Shown piece by piece: positions 49,345 through 61,459 of a stretch of DNA of 64,000 nucleotides; positions within the stretch are counted from its first letter, which is position 1, and each line of letters starts with the position of its first letter. Under the pieces are notes generated by a model. The model was not told where the DNA came from, ran no database searches, and saw only the letters and a program-made list of their open reading frames with translations. Where the stretch lies: contig JAQJVL010000694.1 of NCBI GenBank assembly GCA_035578905.1, positions 248,001 to 312,000 of the forward strand. Reading direction: 5' to 3'. Both the position numbers and the translations under genes were made by a program. This DNA comes from Stictocephala bisonia. Lineage: Eukaryota > Arthropoda > Insecta > Hemiptera > Membracidae.

Positions 49345-49975
49345 TATTGGATGTAGTGGTGCAGGGATGTGACCCAACTACTTGGGGACAAAGTGTTGAG
49401 GGGATTGTAGGTAATATGTTCTATGCTTGATCTTCTTAATACCAATACGACGTCCACTCAATGGAAGACTACTAGAGAAGTCTGGAGCGTTCATTTTGGG
49501 TGGTGGAGAAGGTTCAGAGGAAGAGAACTAAGTGTCAGGCTTGTTAGTTAGCTGAAAATCAGACCAACACTACGTTGTTTATATTCCAAGATCCTACCGA
49601 TCCCTTGATTGTCCTTGCTATTGGGATATTAATAAATATCGGGACTCTTTTAGAAGAGGACTACTACTCTTGAAAATTTGTCTGTAGGAATAGTCCCAAG
49701 AATGAGAATAAAACAAAATTGTGATTCAGTAAATTTTACAATGAAGAAAAATACACATTATGGTGTTCTGGACATACTAACCTAACCTCAATTTGAAATA
49801 AATGTTCAAGAGTGGGGGTCCTGATCTAAAAATAGACCCTAAATATCTATTTGTAAGGAACAGTCGACGTAAGTTAGTAACAATGACTATACTCGCTCAT
49901 CTACATTCATTTTCCTCTCATATTCTCAGGTACCTCTACGATCAGCGTCTTACTAATGAATAGTAATAATTTACT
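49345..49975 (-). repeat. Dispersed repeat DR1, copy E, with nested insertion
   Basis: On the plus strand it starts GTGACCCAACTACTTGGGGA, continues GGGGATTGTAGGTAATATGT, GCTGAAAATCAGACCAACAC and GGGATATTAATAAATATC. It is then interrupted by a 199-bp element with 8-bp target duplications, and resumes at CTATTTGTAAGGAACAGTCG through CGATCAGCGTCTTACTAATG. Confidence 0.88.
49641..49839. mobile_element. hAT-like MITE (~199 bp) with 8-bp TSD
   Basis: TAAATATC occurs on both sides (49633-49640 and 49840-49847), an exact 8-bp target-site duplication. The element starts GGGACTCTTTTAGAAGAGGA, and its other end read in reverse is GGGTCTATTTTTAGATCAGG, an imperfect terminal inverted repeat of about 20 bp. 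The inserted block is absent from DR1 copies A, B and F. Terminal inverted repeats plus an 8-bp TSD are typical of the hAT superfamily. With 199 bp and no reading frame it must have been moved by a transposase encoded elsewhere. Superfamily placement is inference. Confidence 0.8.
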
Positions 49976-50944
49976 AATTATTTTGTTTTAGTTTAACAAC
50001 ATCTACTATAAATTCGTGAAGTCCCAGAGAAAATTGAAATAAATTTAAATAAACTTATAACATTTTTAATAGTTTTACACGCCGGTAAATTACTTTAGTA
50101 ACGGCAATACTTCACTCCGACGTACATTGTCGAGTTCAAAGTAATTTATCGGGAAAGGACGATCTTTTGTTCCTTTGATACCCATGATTCCACTCTCCCT
50201 TAATCCTTCCAGACAAAGCTTACAGCTGTTTATCTCTGCACAAAGTTAAAGTGCTTTCAACACAACTTTACATTGTTTTGAACGGTATTTGTGCATCCAC
50301 AACCTACTTTTGTCATTCATCTACAAGATTTATAAGATACGAGATTTGATATTACGCAGGTCCCTCATTGAATTCAGGCAGTGGAAAGGATTATATTGTA
50401 TTGCCATTTCAAAAATAATACGTCCTTACAATAATACTTATACTTGCACACCATAATATATACGCATGTCAAAACCTTAAAAAACGTTTTATCACCATGC
50501 ACTAGCTATATTTATTATCTAAATTCAGTTAGATACTAAAAAACGTATTGTAAATAAATTCAAGTAATATGAAAAGTAAGAATTGGAGTTAACAGTTAAC
50601 AGAAGGATGTTTTATAAATGTCAATTACTTACGTGATTTTAGTATATATTTTTTTACGTTTAATACAAATTTGAAAATTCTTTAGTTCTTCGATAATTGT
50701 TTCTCAAGATGTCAGGAAACAATATACTTTCGTGAAACAATCCGTATGGCATTCATATTTACGATGATGATAAAAGAAATGACTAACCACAAAGATTTAT
50801 GACAAACCACAAATGATAACAAAAGAAAAAAGCTATAAGAATAATTCTTGTATAAATTGCCTAAATTCCAAGAAATCTTGCAAAACATATTACATCAAAA
50901 CAAAAACATTAACATATATATTACGTTATATCCATATTAAATCA
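49976..50944. other. AT-rich intergenic DNA, no gene recognised
   Basis: Nothing supported. Confidence 0.4.
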
Positions 50945-51016
50945 CTCACTCACGCACACACGTTCACGCACGCACACACGCACACGCACACACACACACA
51001 CGCGTGCGCGCGCAAA

Positions 51017-51099
<83 letters not shown>
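50945..51099. repeat. (CA)n microsatellite
   Basis: About 155 bp, impure on the left (CACGCACACACG, and a CGCGTGCGCGCG patch near 51001) and pure CA from about 51018. The 107-codon Thr-His frame across it is spurious. Confidence 0.97.
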
Positions 51100-51101
<2 letters not shown>

Positions 51102-52899
51102 AAAAAATTAAAAAATTGAATTTAATATTTCCCTAATTAAATGTCAAAGATCTGAAACCTTTAATAAGGATCAATTTACAGAAAATGATAGAAATGTATT
51201 TATTAAGAAAGAGAACATATAAGTGTTTTGGAATGTCCCTGCAATTTATTTTAACAAAGACAGTAAACATTTATTTATTTAAAGACGGGTATTTTTTACA
51301 CCGTCAGGTTGAATACAGGGCCTCTTTACATTCCTTCAATTTACGATAAAGTTGACAAATGTTTAAAAATAATTATTTATCCTGAAATATTTGATAATTT
51401 CTAAATCACTACAGATTTGTTTCTTAAAATATGAATGGTAACATTCTTCACTACCTAATGCATATATACTACTGAGGTGTTCGTATACCTGGTTAACGTC
51501 GTAGTTCTTTTTAAAAATGGATAAAAGTATTAATATTTTACCATAAAAACGTCAAATAGAGAATAGAGTGACAAACCTATTTATACTGTTATATGTATCA
51601 GTGTAGTTTTGATTTTATTAATAGTATAATATCCTAGATGGAAAATATACGTTAGGTACAAGAAAATAAGTATTCTTCAGTTTGTTTGAGTGTGAATTGC
51701 TCAGTGTAAATTTTAAAGAGGAGAATCTTGTTATTATAAGTTATTTCGTAAATCATTAGTACTTATATGTTTTTATGTTTAAAACAACTACTCAGGAAAA
51801 CATTTTTTTATTATTATTGTGTTTTTTTTTTAGTTTTTTTTATCTATTTGTCTCTTTTAGGACCTATTAGAAAGAATTTATAAATTTTTTTTTACAAAAG
51901 TTTATTACAAATATTTAAATTTGTACTATAGTATAATTAGGAACATTTATAAAGTCTATGGCGTCTAAATCCTTTGTCCTGAGATTTTTCCGCCATTCAT
52001 CAAACTTAATGGAGATTTTTTATGCACTAAAAAATCCAAGAGAATAAATTTACATTAAAATAATGTAATATCTGATTGGTTCAAGGCCCTATTTATATGG
52101 TTTCAATGTGAAATATTCGTTTTTTTATTGGTATTACTAAATACAATAATTTAGGTCCAGAAAAACATTTTTCTATCACGAATAATGATCTCGTTTTTTT
52201 AACGAGTGGGTAACTAATATATTTTTCTTATGGCCATTAAATAAATACCATTGGTAACATATATTTTATTAAATAAACTAACTTATTAAGTATATTAAAT
52301 GCAATGAATGAAATGTACTGGCCCTTATTTAAATAAAAAATAATGTATACTGTTTTAAGACATGCACGACTTTTTAAAGTGTTTGATAATTTATAAAACA
52401 TGATAGTTACCAAAATTAAAGTGTTATTAAACAAATAAATTTCACTGCCATAAATTACTTTCTTTTAACAAATCATTCCTCTTCCATAAAAGAACAATAA
52501 ACCTCCCTTAGATAAAGATAATTCGCTCGCTTGAATATCTGTTGTTTCAAGTTAGAGTTACATAATACATGAAGAGTGTCTCTGACAGCCCAGCCACTCG
52601 GAGCTTGATAAACAGAGCCACCTAGCGACATCTGCACTAACTAAATTATTGTTCATAACATAAAATCACAAGAAGTCTAGATGTAATACAATTTAATTAT
52701 TTCAGAAACTGCAGATGACAGCTTCCTTGGGGGTTGTAATTCGCAGCCTTAAGAGGGTAATTTGTGTACCTTAAGTTGTTTAAGTGTTTACAAGAGATCT
52801 TAACTAAGGGTTAATTTAAACATTTTATGCTAATTTAACACATTTCAACTATTACCAATTAATAGTGCAACATTATTAAAATTGAAATAGTTTTTTATA
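51100..52899. other. AT-rich intergenic DNA, no gene recognised
   Basis: Nothing supported. Confidence 0.4.
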
Positions 52900-53630
52900 A
52901 CTATCGTAATACGTGTCGGTAGATACACAACTCAAATGAACTTCACAAAACACAAATATATTACAATATAAGTACAAAATGCACAAATATACTTTGCATT
53001 GATAAAATCCTCAGTTTTTTGTGATAGGATCTTAACAAACTGTGGCTCGTTGTATTTACAGTTGAGCACTTCATATGTTTACTATTTTATAAATTTTCGG
53101 TCAGGCTGATGATAATATGATAATTTTTCGAGTAATTATCATTTAAAGTATTAAAATGGCCGCAGTTTTCAAAATTTTAAAGTTTTTATAACCTATTAAA
53201 AGTACCTAATAATATTATATTTTATGCTAAGTTTCAACTTTGTAACTTTGGTAATTCTTGACCTACAAAATTATCATTAAAATACTGTACGCAAACAGAC
53301 AGATAGACGGACAAAAAAATCAATTTAGAACCTATGTTTATAGGAACTTTTTTCTTAATTTAACCCAAGGAACCATATACTTAAGTTTTAGAACGTACTT
53401 TAGATACACACTGTACATACAGTATACGTAAACGTCACACGACACAAATATATAATAAAAGTGAATTGTGTGACGTTCACTTGTATTATATATGTACCAA
53501 TACGTATTATGCCAATTAAAAACTACCCTGTACACGTTGTTCTTAAATTTTAATATATTTGTTCTTTTCATGAATGTTTTACTTATATAGTAATATATGT
53601 GTGTTGTACAACATTCACTTGTGTCGTGTT
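52900..53630. repeat. Cluster of DR3-related copies
   Basis: Three relatives lie within 730 bp. One is at 52900-52990 (plus: AACACAAATATATTACAATA then TAAGTACAAAATGCACAAAT). One is at 53400-53490, where plus- and minus-oriented halves meet (GTAAACGTCACACGACACAA and AATTGTGTGACGTTCACTTG). One is at 53585-53625 (minus). The middle one forms an inverted repeat. No coding sequence is associated. Confidence 0.55.
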
Positions 53631-56589
53631 AAATTAACGGTTTATTTTTGCCTGTTTTAAGTTCTGTAACAATTTTTTGTTCACATAAAGACGTCAAAAT
53701 CGTAATTTTCCCTAATTCTACTACAAAAAATATAAATTACAGTATGTTTTAAACAAATGGACATAAAAGAAGATTAATATTAATTCACTTTTCCAAACTT
53801 TATATATAATTATGATAACTGATTTAATAATTCCTTAGGAAAATTTCTACAGTATTTAACAAAAATTGTTTGAAATAATGTTGATTTCAGAGTGAATTGT
53901 ATTCTATGTCCGTCGTTAAAATATGAGTGAAGGATATATTTTCAACATACCATCAGCATAGATTAATCTAAAGTCCAAATAGAAAACAATGTTGCTGTAG
54001 CTAGATTTACGCTGATAATAACTACAATAAACTATTTTCAAATACCAATGTTTTGTGAATCTTTTCAATTGCTTTTAAAGAATTTCCCCTGAGAATAGCT
54101 GTTTTTAGCATTGTTAGGTATCTGTTTTTTTTTCTTTTTCCAAAATTCATATAGATCAAAAAATATTGTTCTGAAACGCTTTAATATTTTTGTTATTTTG
54201 TCAAATAAAATTTAATATAAAGATCAAAGAATATTGTATTATAGTCTCGCTTCTCATTTTAAAAACATATAATTATAACTAAACATATGTTTAAAATTTG
54301 CGGTTATTTTACTACAAAATGGATCCGTTAAGGATATAATATATAATTATTTGACTTCATCACTATGCAGTTCAAAAAATTTTCTTTTTAAAATAAAATA
54401 CTTAAAAATGTAGTATTTTTATTCAATATCGTATTAAATTCTCTAATGATTTTTATACAATGGGAATTATACTTTAAGAAGCAACAAAGTTAAGTTAACG
54501 CTGGGGAATGTCCAGGATATGGCAGCAAAGAGGCAGCTGAGTCAACAAGCATTAAGTATTGGTGCCAAGGTAAAGTGGTGCGGAATATTTTATGTCAGCT
54601 TCCATCTAAGACATTTAGAACGAGACTACATCATCAACCTTTATCTCCTTCACAAGCCACAGACATAAATAACCTTCTTGTGTGTTTAAAACTATATGGC
54701 AGTTGTTTAATGATGTCAAAGTCATACTGGATTTCAGAAATACCAAAGGATCAATTATCTTTCCGCAGATTTATTATAAAGTTACGTAATTTATTAAGTT
54801 CAACAATGTATTTAATAAATTAACTACTGAAACTTTAAATAGTTAAACTTATCAAAGTTATCCAACGTAAAAAACGTAAATGTTATTTGTACCACGTAAA
54901 CGTTTCTTTAATTATTTGAAATACGTATTACTTCGTTTTGTATAAAACTCAAATGTAAATAGCAAAACCCAGCCGTTAAGTGTAGATAACGTTTAATTTA
55001 GGAAGGTTTCTTATTATAAAAATCAAATAAATCCTTAAAGAAATGTTTGCATTTATTTAACTTACTGATTTGAGGGTCTTCACACTGTAAGTGTGTGGGT
55101 GGGAGTGCTGGTAACATCACTAACAATAGAAACTGTATCGTTTACAATATCCAGTGGTCGCATACCTACCTGTAGATAGTCCATGGTAAATCGAGGTCCA
55201 GAAGAAAAAGCCGCTAACGAGGCTATGACTGAACTATTTTGTTCACCATTGTCATTCATATAGGCCTATACAAATCTTTTTGTTTTTTTTGTTTTTTTTT
55301 ACATTTTTTACCAATTTTACAGGTTTCTTTAAATTTATTTTAGATCCAATCAAAATGTTTAACATATTTGTATATTTAGAAAATATTAAAATCGAAAATC
55401 ATTAGTTAACTAAACAAATTGCAATATTTTACTATCAGAAATTATATGCGTCCATATAAAATACTTTTTAATCACTACAAATTACAAAAAAATCCAATAT
55501 GTCATTATATATAATGTGTCGTCTCGTGTCGAGCTACCATCACACAACATTGTTGCCGCTGGTGCCATTAGGTTTAATGGCATACCTGAGGACATGGGGT
55601 GCCATCAAGTAGATGTAATAGCCAATGTGAGTACCTCTATGTCAGAGTGGCTAACATAACAAATACACATGTCAACCCTGTAAAGTACATCTCAGGCTAC
55701 CTCTATGTGACTGTGACCAACATAAAAAATACACCTTTGTATTATAAATATAAAAAACATAATAGTATACGCAGGCCTCCAATAGTACACTAGAAATGAA
55801 CGTTCTCATCAAAAATTACTGGAAATATTTTGGATAATTTTCTCTGATAAAATTGTGATAATTTCTTTAATGCCAATAAAATCCAGGAAAGAGGCCACAA
55901 GACCTTTCCTATCGACCAATTATAGAGCAAATTGCAATTATCTGGTGCGTTGTGCACATCCTATACTTAAAATAGTCGTTACATTAGTCACAGAAAAGAA
56001 AATTCTACGGATATAAGTAATAGTTGTACTAATCCTAACCCCTTCCATGTTAGTCTCGCTTTATACGATGATATACTATGGTTCAATATGGTTGTGGCGT
56101 AAATGTCCTCTCAAGGAATAAATATGGTTATAAACTAAATAGCTGTTTAAAAAATAAAATCTTACTAACAACTAGTGGAATGAGTGAATTTAAAATTATA
56201 AAAACGTTATGATTTATCTGGCCGAATAAGAAAAACATAAAAAAATCATAATTGACGTCACTGGTTATTACAAAAAGTTCATAGTATATAACATTTTTCA
56301 AATTTTTAATGATAGTTGGGTAGTAGTTTATTATTGCGATACTAATTGGTTCAACATTTCATATTAATATGATCAATGTTCAATTTTGAAGGCAGAATGG
56401 GCAAGTGAAAATAGTTCGATAACTTGCAAGTTAGGAGGTTCGGCAAAGCTCAAGCTGAGAATATGTAAGTGGAAAGTTTGCAAGGGATCAATTCAATAAA
56501 GTGCAAACGTCTTTGGTGTAATCCCAAGTTAGATAACTACCGTTTCTGTACTTACTACCCTTGCTGTGACCACACAAGTAGTGTACAAA
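53631..56589. other. AT-rich intergenic DNA; one unrecognised frame
   Basis: The 82-codon plus frame at 54575-54823 sits in a less AT-rich patch and ends FRRFIIKLRNLLSSTMYLIN, faintly like the C-terminus of a LINE ORF2, but nothing else supports that. At 55630-55740 a ~76-bp unit containing TACCTCTATGT and CATAACAAATACAC is present twice with differences. No gene called. Confidence 0.35.
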
Positions 56590-58690
56590 TCATTACTGAG
56601 ATTTGTGTGATACCTGGTGAGAGTTTGGCTACTATGTGAATTGTTTGATAGCTAGCTAGAGTTTGACTGCTATGTGATTTGTGAGATACCTGTAGAGAGT
56701 TTCCTATGTAATTTGTGTAATACCTGGAGATAATTTAGTCCTCACGAGATTTGTGTGATACCTGGTGAGCGTTTCGTATGTGATTTGTGTGATACCTAGA
56801 GAGAGTTTCTTATATGATTTGTGTGATACCTGAAGAGAGTTTAGTTCTTATGGGATTTGTGTGATACCTAGAGAGAGTTTAGTCCTTATGAGATTTGAGT
56901 GATACCTGGTGAGAGTTTCCTATATGATTTGTGTCATACCTGAAGAGAGTTTAGTTCTTATGAGATGTGTGTGATACCTGGAGAGAGTTTAGTCCTTATG
57001 AGATTTGTGTGATACCTGGTGAGAGTTTCCTATGTGATTTGTGTGATACCTGGAGAGAGTTTCTTATATGATTTGTGTGATACCTGAAGAGAGTTTAGTT
57101 CTTATGGGATTTGTGTGATACCTAGAGAGAGTTTAGTCCTTATGAGATTTGAGTGATACCTGGTGAGAGTTTCCTATGTAATTTGTGTAATACCTGGAGA
57201 TAATTTAGTCCTCACGAGATTTGTGTGATACCTGGTGAGCGTTTCGTATGTGATTTGTGTGATACCTAGAGAGAGTTTCTTATATGATTTGTGTGATACC
57301 TGAAGAGAGTTTAGTTCTTATGGGATTTGTGTGATACCTAGAGAGAGTTTAGTCCTTATGAGATTTGAGTGATACCTGGTGAGAGTTTCCTATGTGATTT
57401 GTGTGATACCTGGAGAGAGTTTCCTATGTGATTTGAGTGATACCTGGAGAGAGTTTCCTATGTGATTTGTGTGATACCTGGAGAGAGTTTAGTTCTTATG
57501 AGATATGTGTGATACCTGGTGAGAGTTTGGCTACTATGAGAATTGTTGGATAACTCGCGAGAGTTTTACTCCTATGTGATTTGTGTGATACCTGGAGAGA
57601 GTTTCCTATATGATTGGTGTGATACCTGAAGAGAGTTTCCTATGAGATTTGTGTGATACCTGGTGAGAGTTTGGCTACTATGAGAATTGTTGGATAACTC
57701 GCGAGAGTTGTACTCCTATGTGATTTGTGTGATACCTGGAGAGAGTTCTCTATATGATTAATGTGATACCTGGAGATAGTTTCCTATGTGATTTGTGTGA
57801 TATCTGGAGAGAATTTCCTATGTGATTTGTGTGATACCTGGAGAGAATTTCATATGAGATTTGTGTGATACTTGGAAAGAGTTTCCTATGAGATTTGTGT
57901 GATACCTAGTGAGAGTTTCCTATGTGATTTGTGTGATACCTGGAGAGAGTTTCCTATAAGATTTGTATGATACCTGGAGAAAGTTTCCTATGAGATTTGT
58001 GTGATACCTGGAGAGAGTTTCCTATGAGAGTTGTGTTATACCTGGAGAGAGTTTCCTATGAGATTTGTGTGATATCTGGTGAGAGTTTCCTATGTGATTT
58101 GTGTGATACCTGGAGAGAGTTTTCTATGTGATTTGTGCGATACCTGAAGATAGTTTAGTTCTTATGAGATTGTGTCATATCTGGTGAGAGTTTGGCTACT
58201 ATGAGAATTGTTGGATAACTCGCGAGAGTTTTACTCCTATGTGATTTGTGTGATACCTGGAGAGAGTTTCCTATATGATTGGTGTGATACCTGGAGAGTT
58301 TCCTATGAGATTTGTGTGATACCTAGTGAGAGTTTCCAATGTGATTTGTGTGATACCTGGAGAGAGTTTCCTCTGAGATTTGTGTTATACCTGGAGAAAG
58401 TTTCCTATGGGATTTATGTGATACCTGGAGAGAGTTTCCTATGAGATTTGTGTTATACCTGGAGAGAGTTTCCTATGAGATTTGTGTGATACCTGGTTAG
58501 AGTTTGGCTACTATGAGAATTGTTGGATAACTCGCGAGAGTTTTACTCCTGTGTGATTTGTGTGATACCTGAAGAGAGTTTCCTTTGGGATTTGTGTGGT
58601 GCCTGGTGAGGGTTTACCTTCTATTAGTTTTGTATGATACCGGTCGGAGTTTGTCTCCTTTGGAATTTGTGTGATAACTGATGTGTCACT
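56590..58690. repeat. ~34-bp minisatellite array with higher-order structure
   Basis: About 60 units of 34-37 bp are built from TATGTGATTTGTGTGATACC and TGGAGAGAGTTTCC. A longer variant (TTTGGCTACTATGAGAATTG, then GATAACTCGCGAGAG) recurs near 56620 (diverged), 57520, 57665, 58190 and 58505. A block of several units starting CCTATGTAATTTGTGTAATA at 56703 is repeated at 57172. The array therefore evolved by duplication of multi-unit blocks as well as single units. Short frames inside (58208-58444, and 58511-58693 minus) are not genes. Confidence 0.95.
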
Positions 58691-59873
58691 CATTGTGTGA
58701 TAACTGATGTAGTCCTATCACATGAACAGCGACTAAAAAGTTTGGCAACAGATAAAATGGCTTTCTAAGAACGATGTTGTATGTAATTTCTTGCATTATT
58801 CAGGTACTAGGTGCACTGTTGGTCTACATATAATTCAATTAGAAAATGGATAATATTGATTAATTAATGTAGTTAAGTTTTAGTTAAAACAATTACTCAG
58901 TAAAAGTATTGCTTTAAGTAAAGTAAATGAGCACAATAAGTCAGAAACCCTTAGAAAGGTGTTGCCACTTATCATACAAAAGTTTTTTTGTGAGTTTCTT
59001 TCAAAAAAATGACAATTCTAAAGAAACAGTTGATCAGTAAAAGCTTTTAGAACATTTTAAAGGTTCTTTAAATACCAGTAAACTTAAAAAAACTTATACA
59101 TTATTACTTACCTTAGTATTTGTTATTTTAATAATTACTGTCTCCATCTTTAACTTTTATTACACGTTAATGGATCACGTAACATCTTTATAAATAACTT
59201 ACTTAATAAGTTACCTATTTAAATATGTAACTGCATGTTTTGCTTTCTTATCAATTATGATATTGTTTAAATACAAGCACAAGCGAAATTATTCTGTCTT
59301 CTTAGACAAAAACGAATTAGCTAAAAGAATTAAAAGTAACTATGATTAAAAGGATTAATACAAGGTGAGTTGTGAAATAATTTCGCTGACAGCTAACCCT
59401 TGCCTCTTCAGATATTTTCATACAATTGTAGTCAATTTTATCACATCATTACAAACTTTTACACTGAGTTAGCTACCAGTGAGTGATTTATCTTTATAAG
59501 TCTGTGACCTCAATATCCTAAGGGAAATTATTACATTATTTAATTAAGGTGATAAAACCATGTTTTTTTACCATCTCCAAGCATATTTGTAAAAAGTGTA
59601 TATAAAATGTTGTCATGCAACAATTCGTTAATTGTTCTGCACGTCACCTCACTCCGGAAAATCTACATTGAAGTCGAGACCAATAAAAATCAATTAACGT
59701 TTTCTGGCAATATCCATAATTTCCTAAAAATAGTTCTTACATTATCAGTTTTAAAAATGGTAGATACAGATACTATTAGCCGAAAATCCATTATAAATTA
59801 AGACTCGCTAAAAATATGGTGCATTTTCGTGAATTTTTGGCCAGTAAATTCCACAGTTTGTTGTTATCACTAG
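58691..59873. other. AT-rich DNA upstream of the LINE; 5' boundary unresolved
   Basis: No gene is recognised up to about 59820. Between about 59820 and 59873 the ORF1 frame of the next element is open apart from a TAG at 59871-59873, so the LINE may begin inside this stretch. I cannot place its 5' end. Confidence 0.4.
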
Positions 59874-60257
59874 GACAGTAAAACCGTCTCATTTCATTCG
59901 TCAAAACGATTCATTCGCAAGCTGTGTTGTCGCAACAAGGGTATCGGGATGGTTGATATACACAAGATTTCAAGATCATGTTTCACCCAACATGGGCTGC
60001 ACCTCAAACACAGTGGGAAGCGTCTATTGGCCGGTCTGATAGTGGACAAAATGAGGACTATGATGGATCCAGCGGATCGACGTCGTAGCCAAGGACCATC
60101 AGTGGCCGCCCCACCATCGTCGTCTGGCGTTCAACAACACGTGACCTACGCAGAGGCTGTTACCAACCACAATACATCTGACATCCACCAGAAATCTTCT
60201 GTAAATAAACACTCTTTCGTGCCTGAAGTGCAGACAAACAATGTTTTTTTAGGCTAG
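59874..60257 (+). pseudogene. LINE ORF1 C-terminal remnant (SGNH/esterase-like end)
   Basis: The open frame after a TAG at 59871 ends at the TAG at 60255-60257. It carries IRKLCCRNKGIGMVDIH and then CFTQHGLHLKHSGKRLLAG. The (F)T.HG.HLN..GK..L segment is the C-terminal hallmark of the SGNH-hydrolase-like domain found in ORF1 of many CR1-type elements, supplying the catalytic His region (the D-x-x-H equivalent here would be HGLH). After it come about 65 Pro/Ser/Thr-rich, poorly structured residues to the stop. The Ser-containing N-terminal half of the domain and any zinc knuckle are missing. The first in-frame ATG is at 59949, but this is an internal Met, not the original start. Function in the family is RNA or membrane association; none is expected from this fragment. 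Confidence 0.75.
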
Positions 60258-61459
60258 CTTACTCCAGCAACCAGGCAAAATTAGCACAGACAGACAAAGA
60301 AAAAACCCAATCAATAACACATCCTAAATTCAAAAAAATTAGAGTTCTACATCAAAATGCTCAATGGGCTACTAACAAACTTGACGAACTATCGCTCGTG
60401 TGCGAAGAACTAGTGCCCGATGTACTGGTTGTAACAGAAAATGGTTTTAAGAACTCCAACATCTCCTACTGTAAGGTAAATGGCTATGTACTGGCTAATT
60501 ATTTCTGTCGACCTTCTTTAGAGGGAGGGGGTGTGGCCATTTTCCTTCACAAAAGTCTTTCTTACAAGTGTTTTGAAGTAAAAGACACGATGGAGAAAGA
60601 TTTTGAAGCCACGGGCGTAAAATTACACACTGACAGAGGAAACATTGTTATAATTGGCATATACAGGTCTCCCAGCGGTAACATTAACGAATTTTTCCCA
60701 CGGTTTGAGGAGCTTTTGAAGCACTTGATGCAAAATACATTGTTTATTGTTTTGGGTGACTTCAATATTAACGTTCTTGACGTTAAAGCTCCCTTAACCA
60801 AGCGGTTTTCAGATTGTTTAAAGTCTTTTAATTTAGAGTGGTTGATCAACTCTCCTACCAGAGCTACGGCCACCTCGCGAACTGCTATCGACAATATTGT
60901 GAGTAACATACCGGAGGTAGAGGTATGTGTTGTAAATACAGCGATAGGAGACCATTGCGCCCAGCTGGCATCAATACCAGGACTGGCTTCCAAACAAGCA
61001 AGCCCCAGTTTTCATAAGACTAGAGTGTCAAAACCACTGAACATCAGCAATCTTAACTTATCTCTTTCCCAGGAAAGTTGGTCTTTTCTCAACTTCACTG
61101 ATTCATGTAACACACAATTTAACAAATTCTTCAATACCCTAAATTTTCATCTAGACATATCCTGTCCAATAAAGGAAGTAAAAACCCATTCTAAACGGAA
61201 ACATTGTTCTTGGATTACAAAAGGAATATTGGTTTCCCGGGAGAAACTGAAGTATTTATCAGAAATATCAAGCTCCACGGATAACCCCGGATTCCATCAA
61301 TACCTAACAAAATACAAAAGAATATATAAACGCATTTTGAAAGCTGCAAAAGCATACGATATTTCAAAAAAACTTATCAATTCACAAAATTTTTCCAAAA
61401 CCGCGTGGAATTTAATTAATTCATTTAAAAATCAACAAAAAAGTAGAAAAATCAGTTAA
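60227..61459 (+). pseudogene. LINE ORF2 N-terminal part: apurinic-type endonuclease
   Basis: The frame opens after a TGA at 60224-60226 and overlaps the end of ORF1 by about 30 bases. There is no ATG before the endonuclease begins at LHQNAQ (60347-60364); a GTG at 60398 is inside the domain. Endonuclease motifs in order: HQN (metal/DNA-binding Asn), VVTENG (catalytic Glu), GGGVAIF, GIYRSPSG, LGDFNIN (catalytic Asp and Asn), PTRATATSRTAIDNI (the R.S.IDNI block) and IGDHCAQL, where the usual SDH is GDH with catalytic Asp and His kept. All catalytic residues I can identify are present. A Lys/Ser-rich linker follows and ends at a TAA (61457-61459). The RT continues in the same frame 36 bases later, so the TAA is probably a point mutation in one ORF2. 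The enzyme nicks target DNA to prime reverse transcription. Confidence 0.88.
60245..60257 (+). promoter_or_regulatory. Candidate -1 frameshift heptamer at ORF1/ORF2 junction
   Basis: In the ORF1 frame the last codons are AAT GTT TTT TTA GGC TAG. Bases 60245-60251 therefore form T TTT TTA in the X XXY YYZ register, a canonical -1 slippery heptamer. Slipping back one base continues TTT TTT AGG CTA GCT and enters the ORF2 frame, which is open from 60227 to the endonuclease. I see only a weak GCTAG/TTAGC pairing downstream, so no strong stimulatory structure is evident by eye. Confidence 0.5.

Noticed and set aside
54480..54830. Host exon or LINE C-terminus
   Set aside because: Slightly less AT-rich and open for 82 codons, but with no recognisable domain and no splice or family support.
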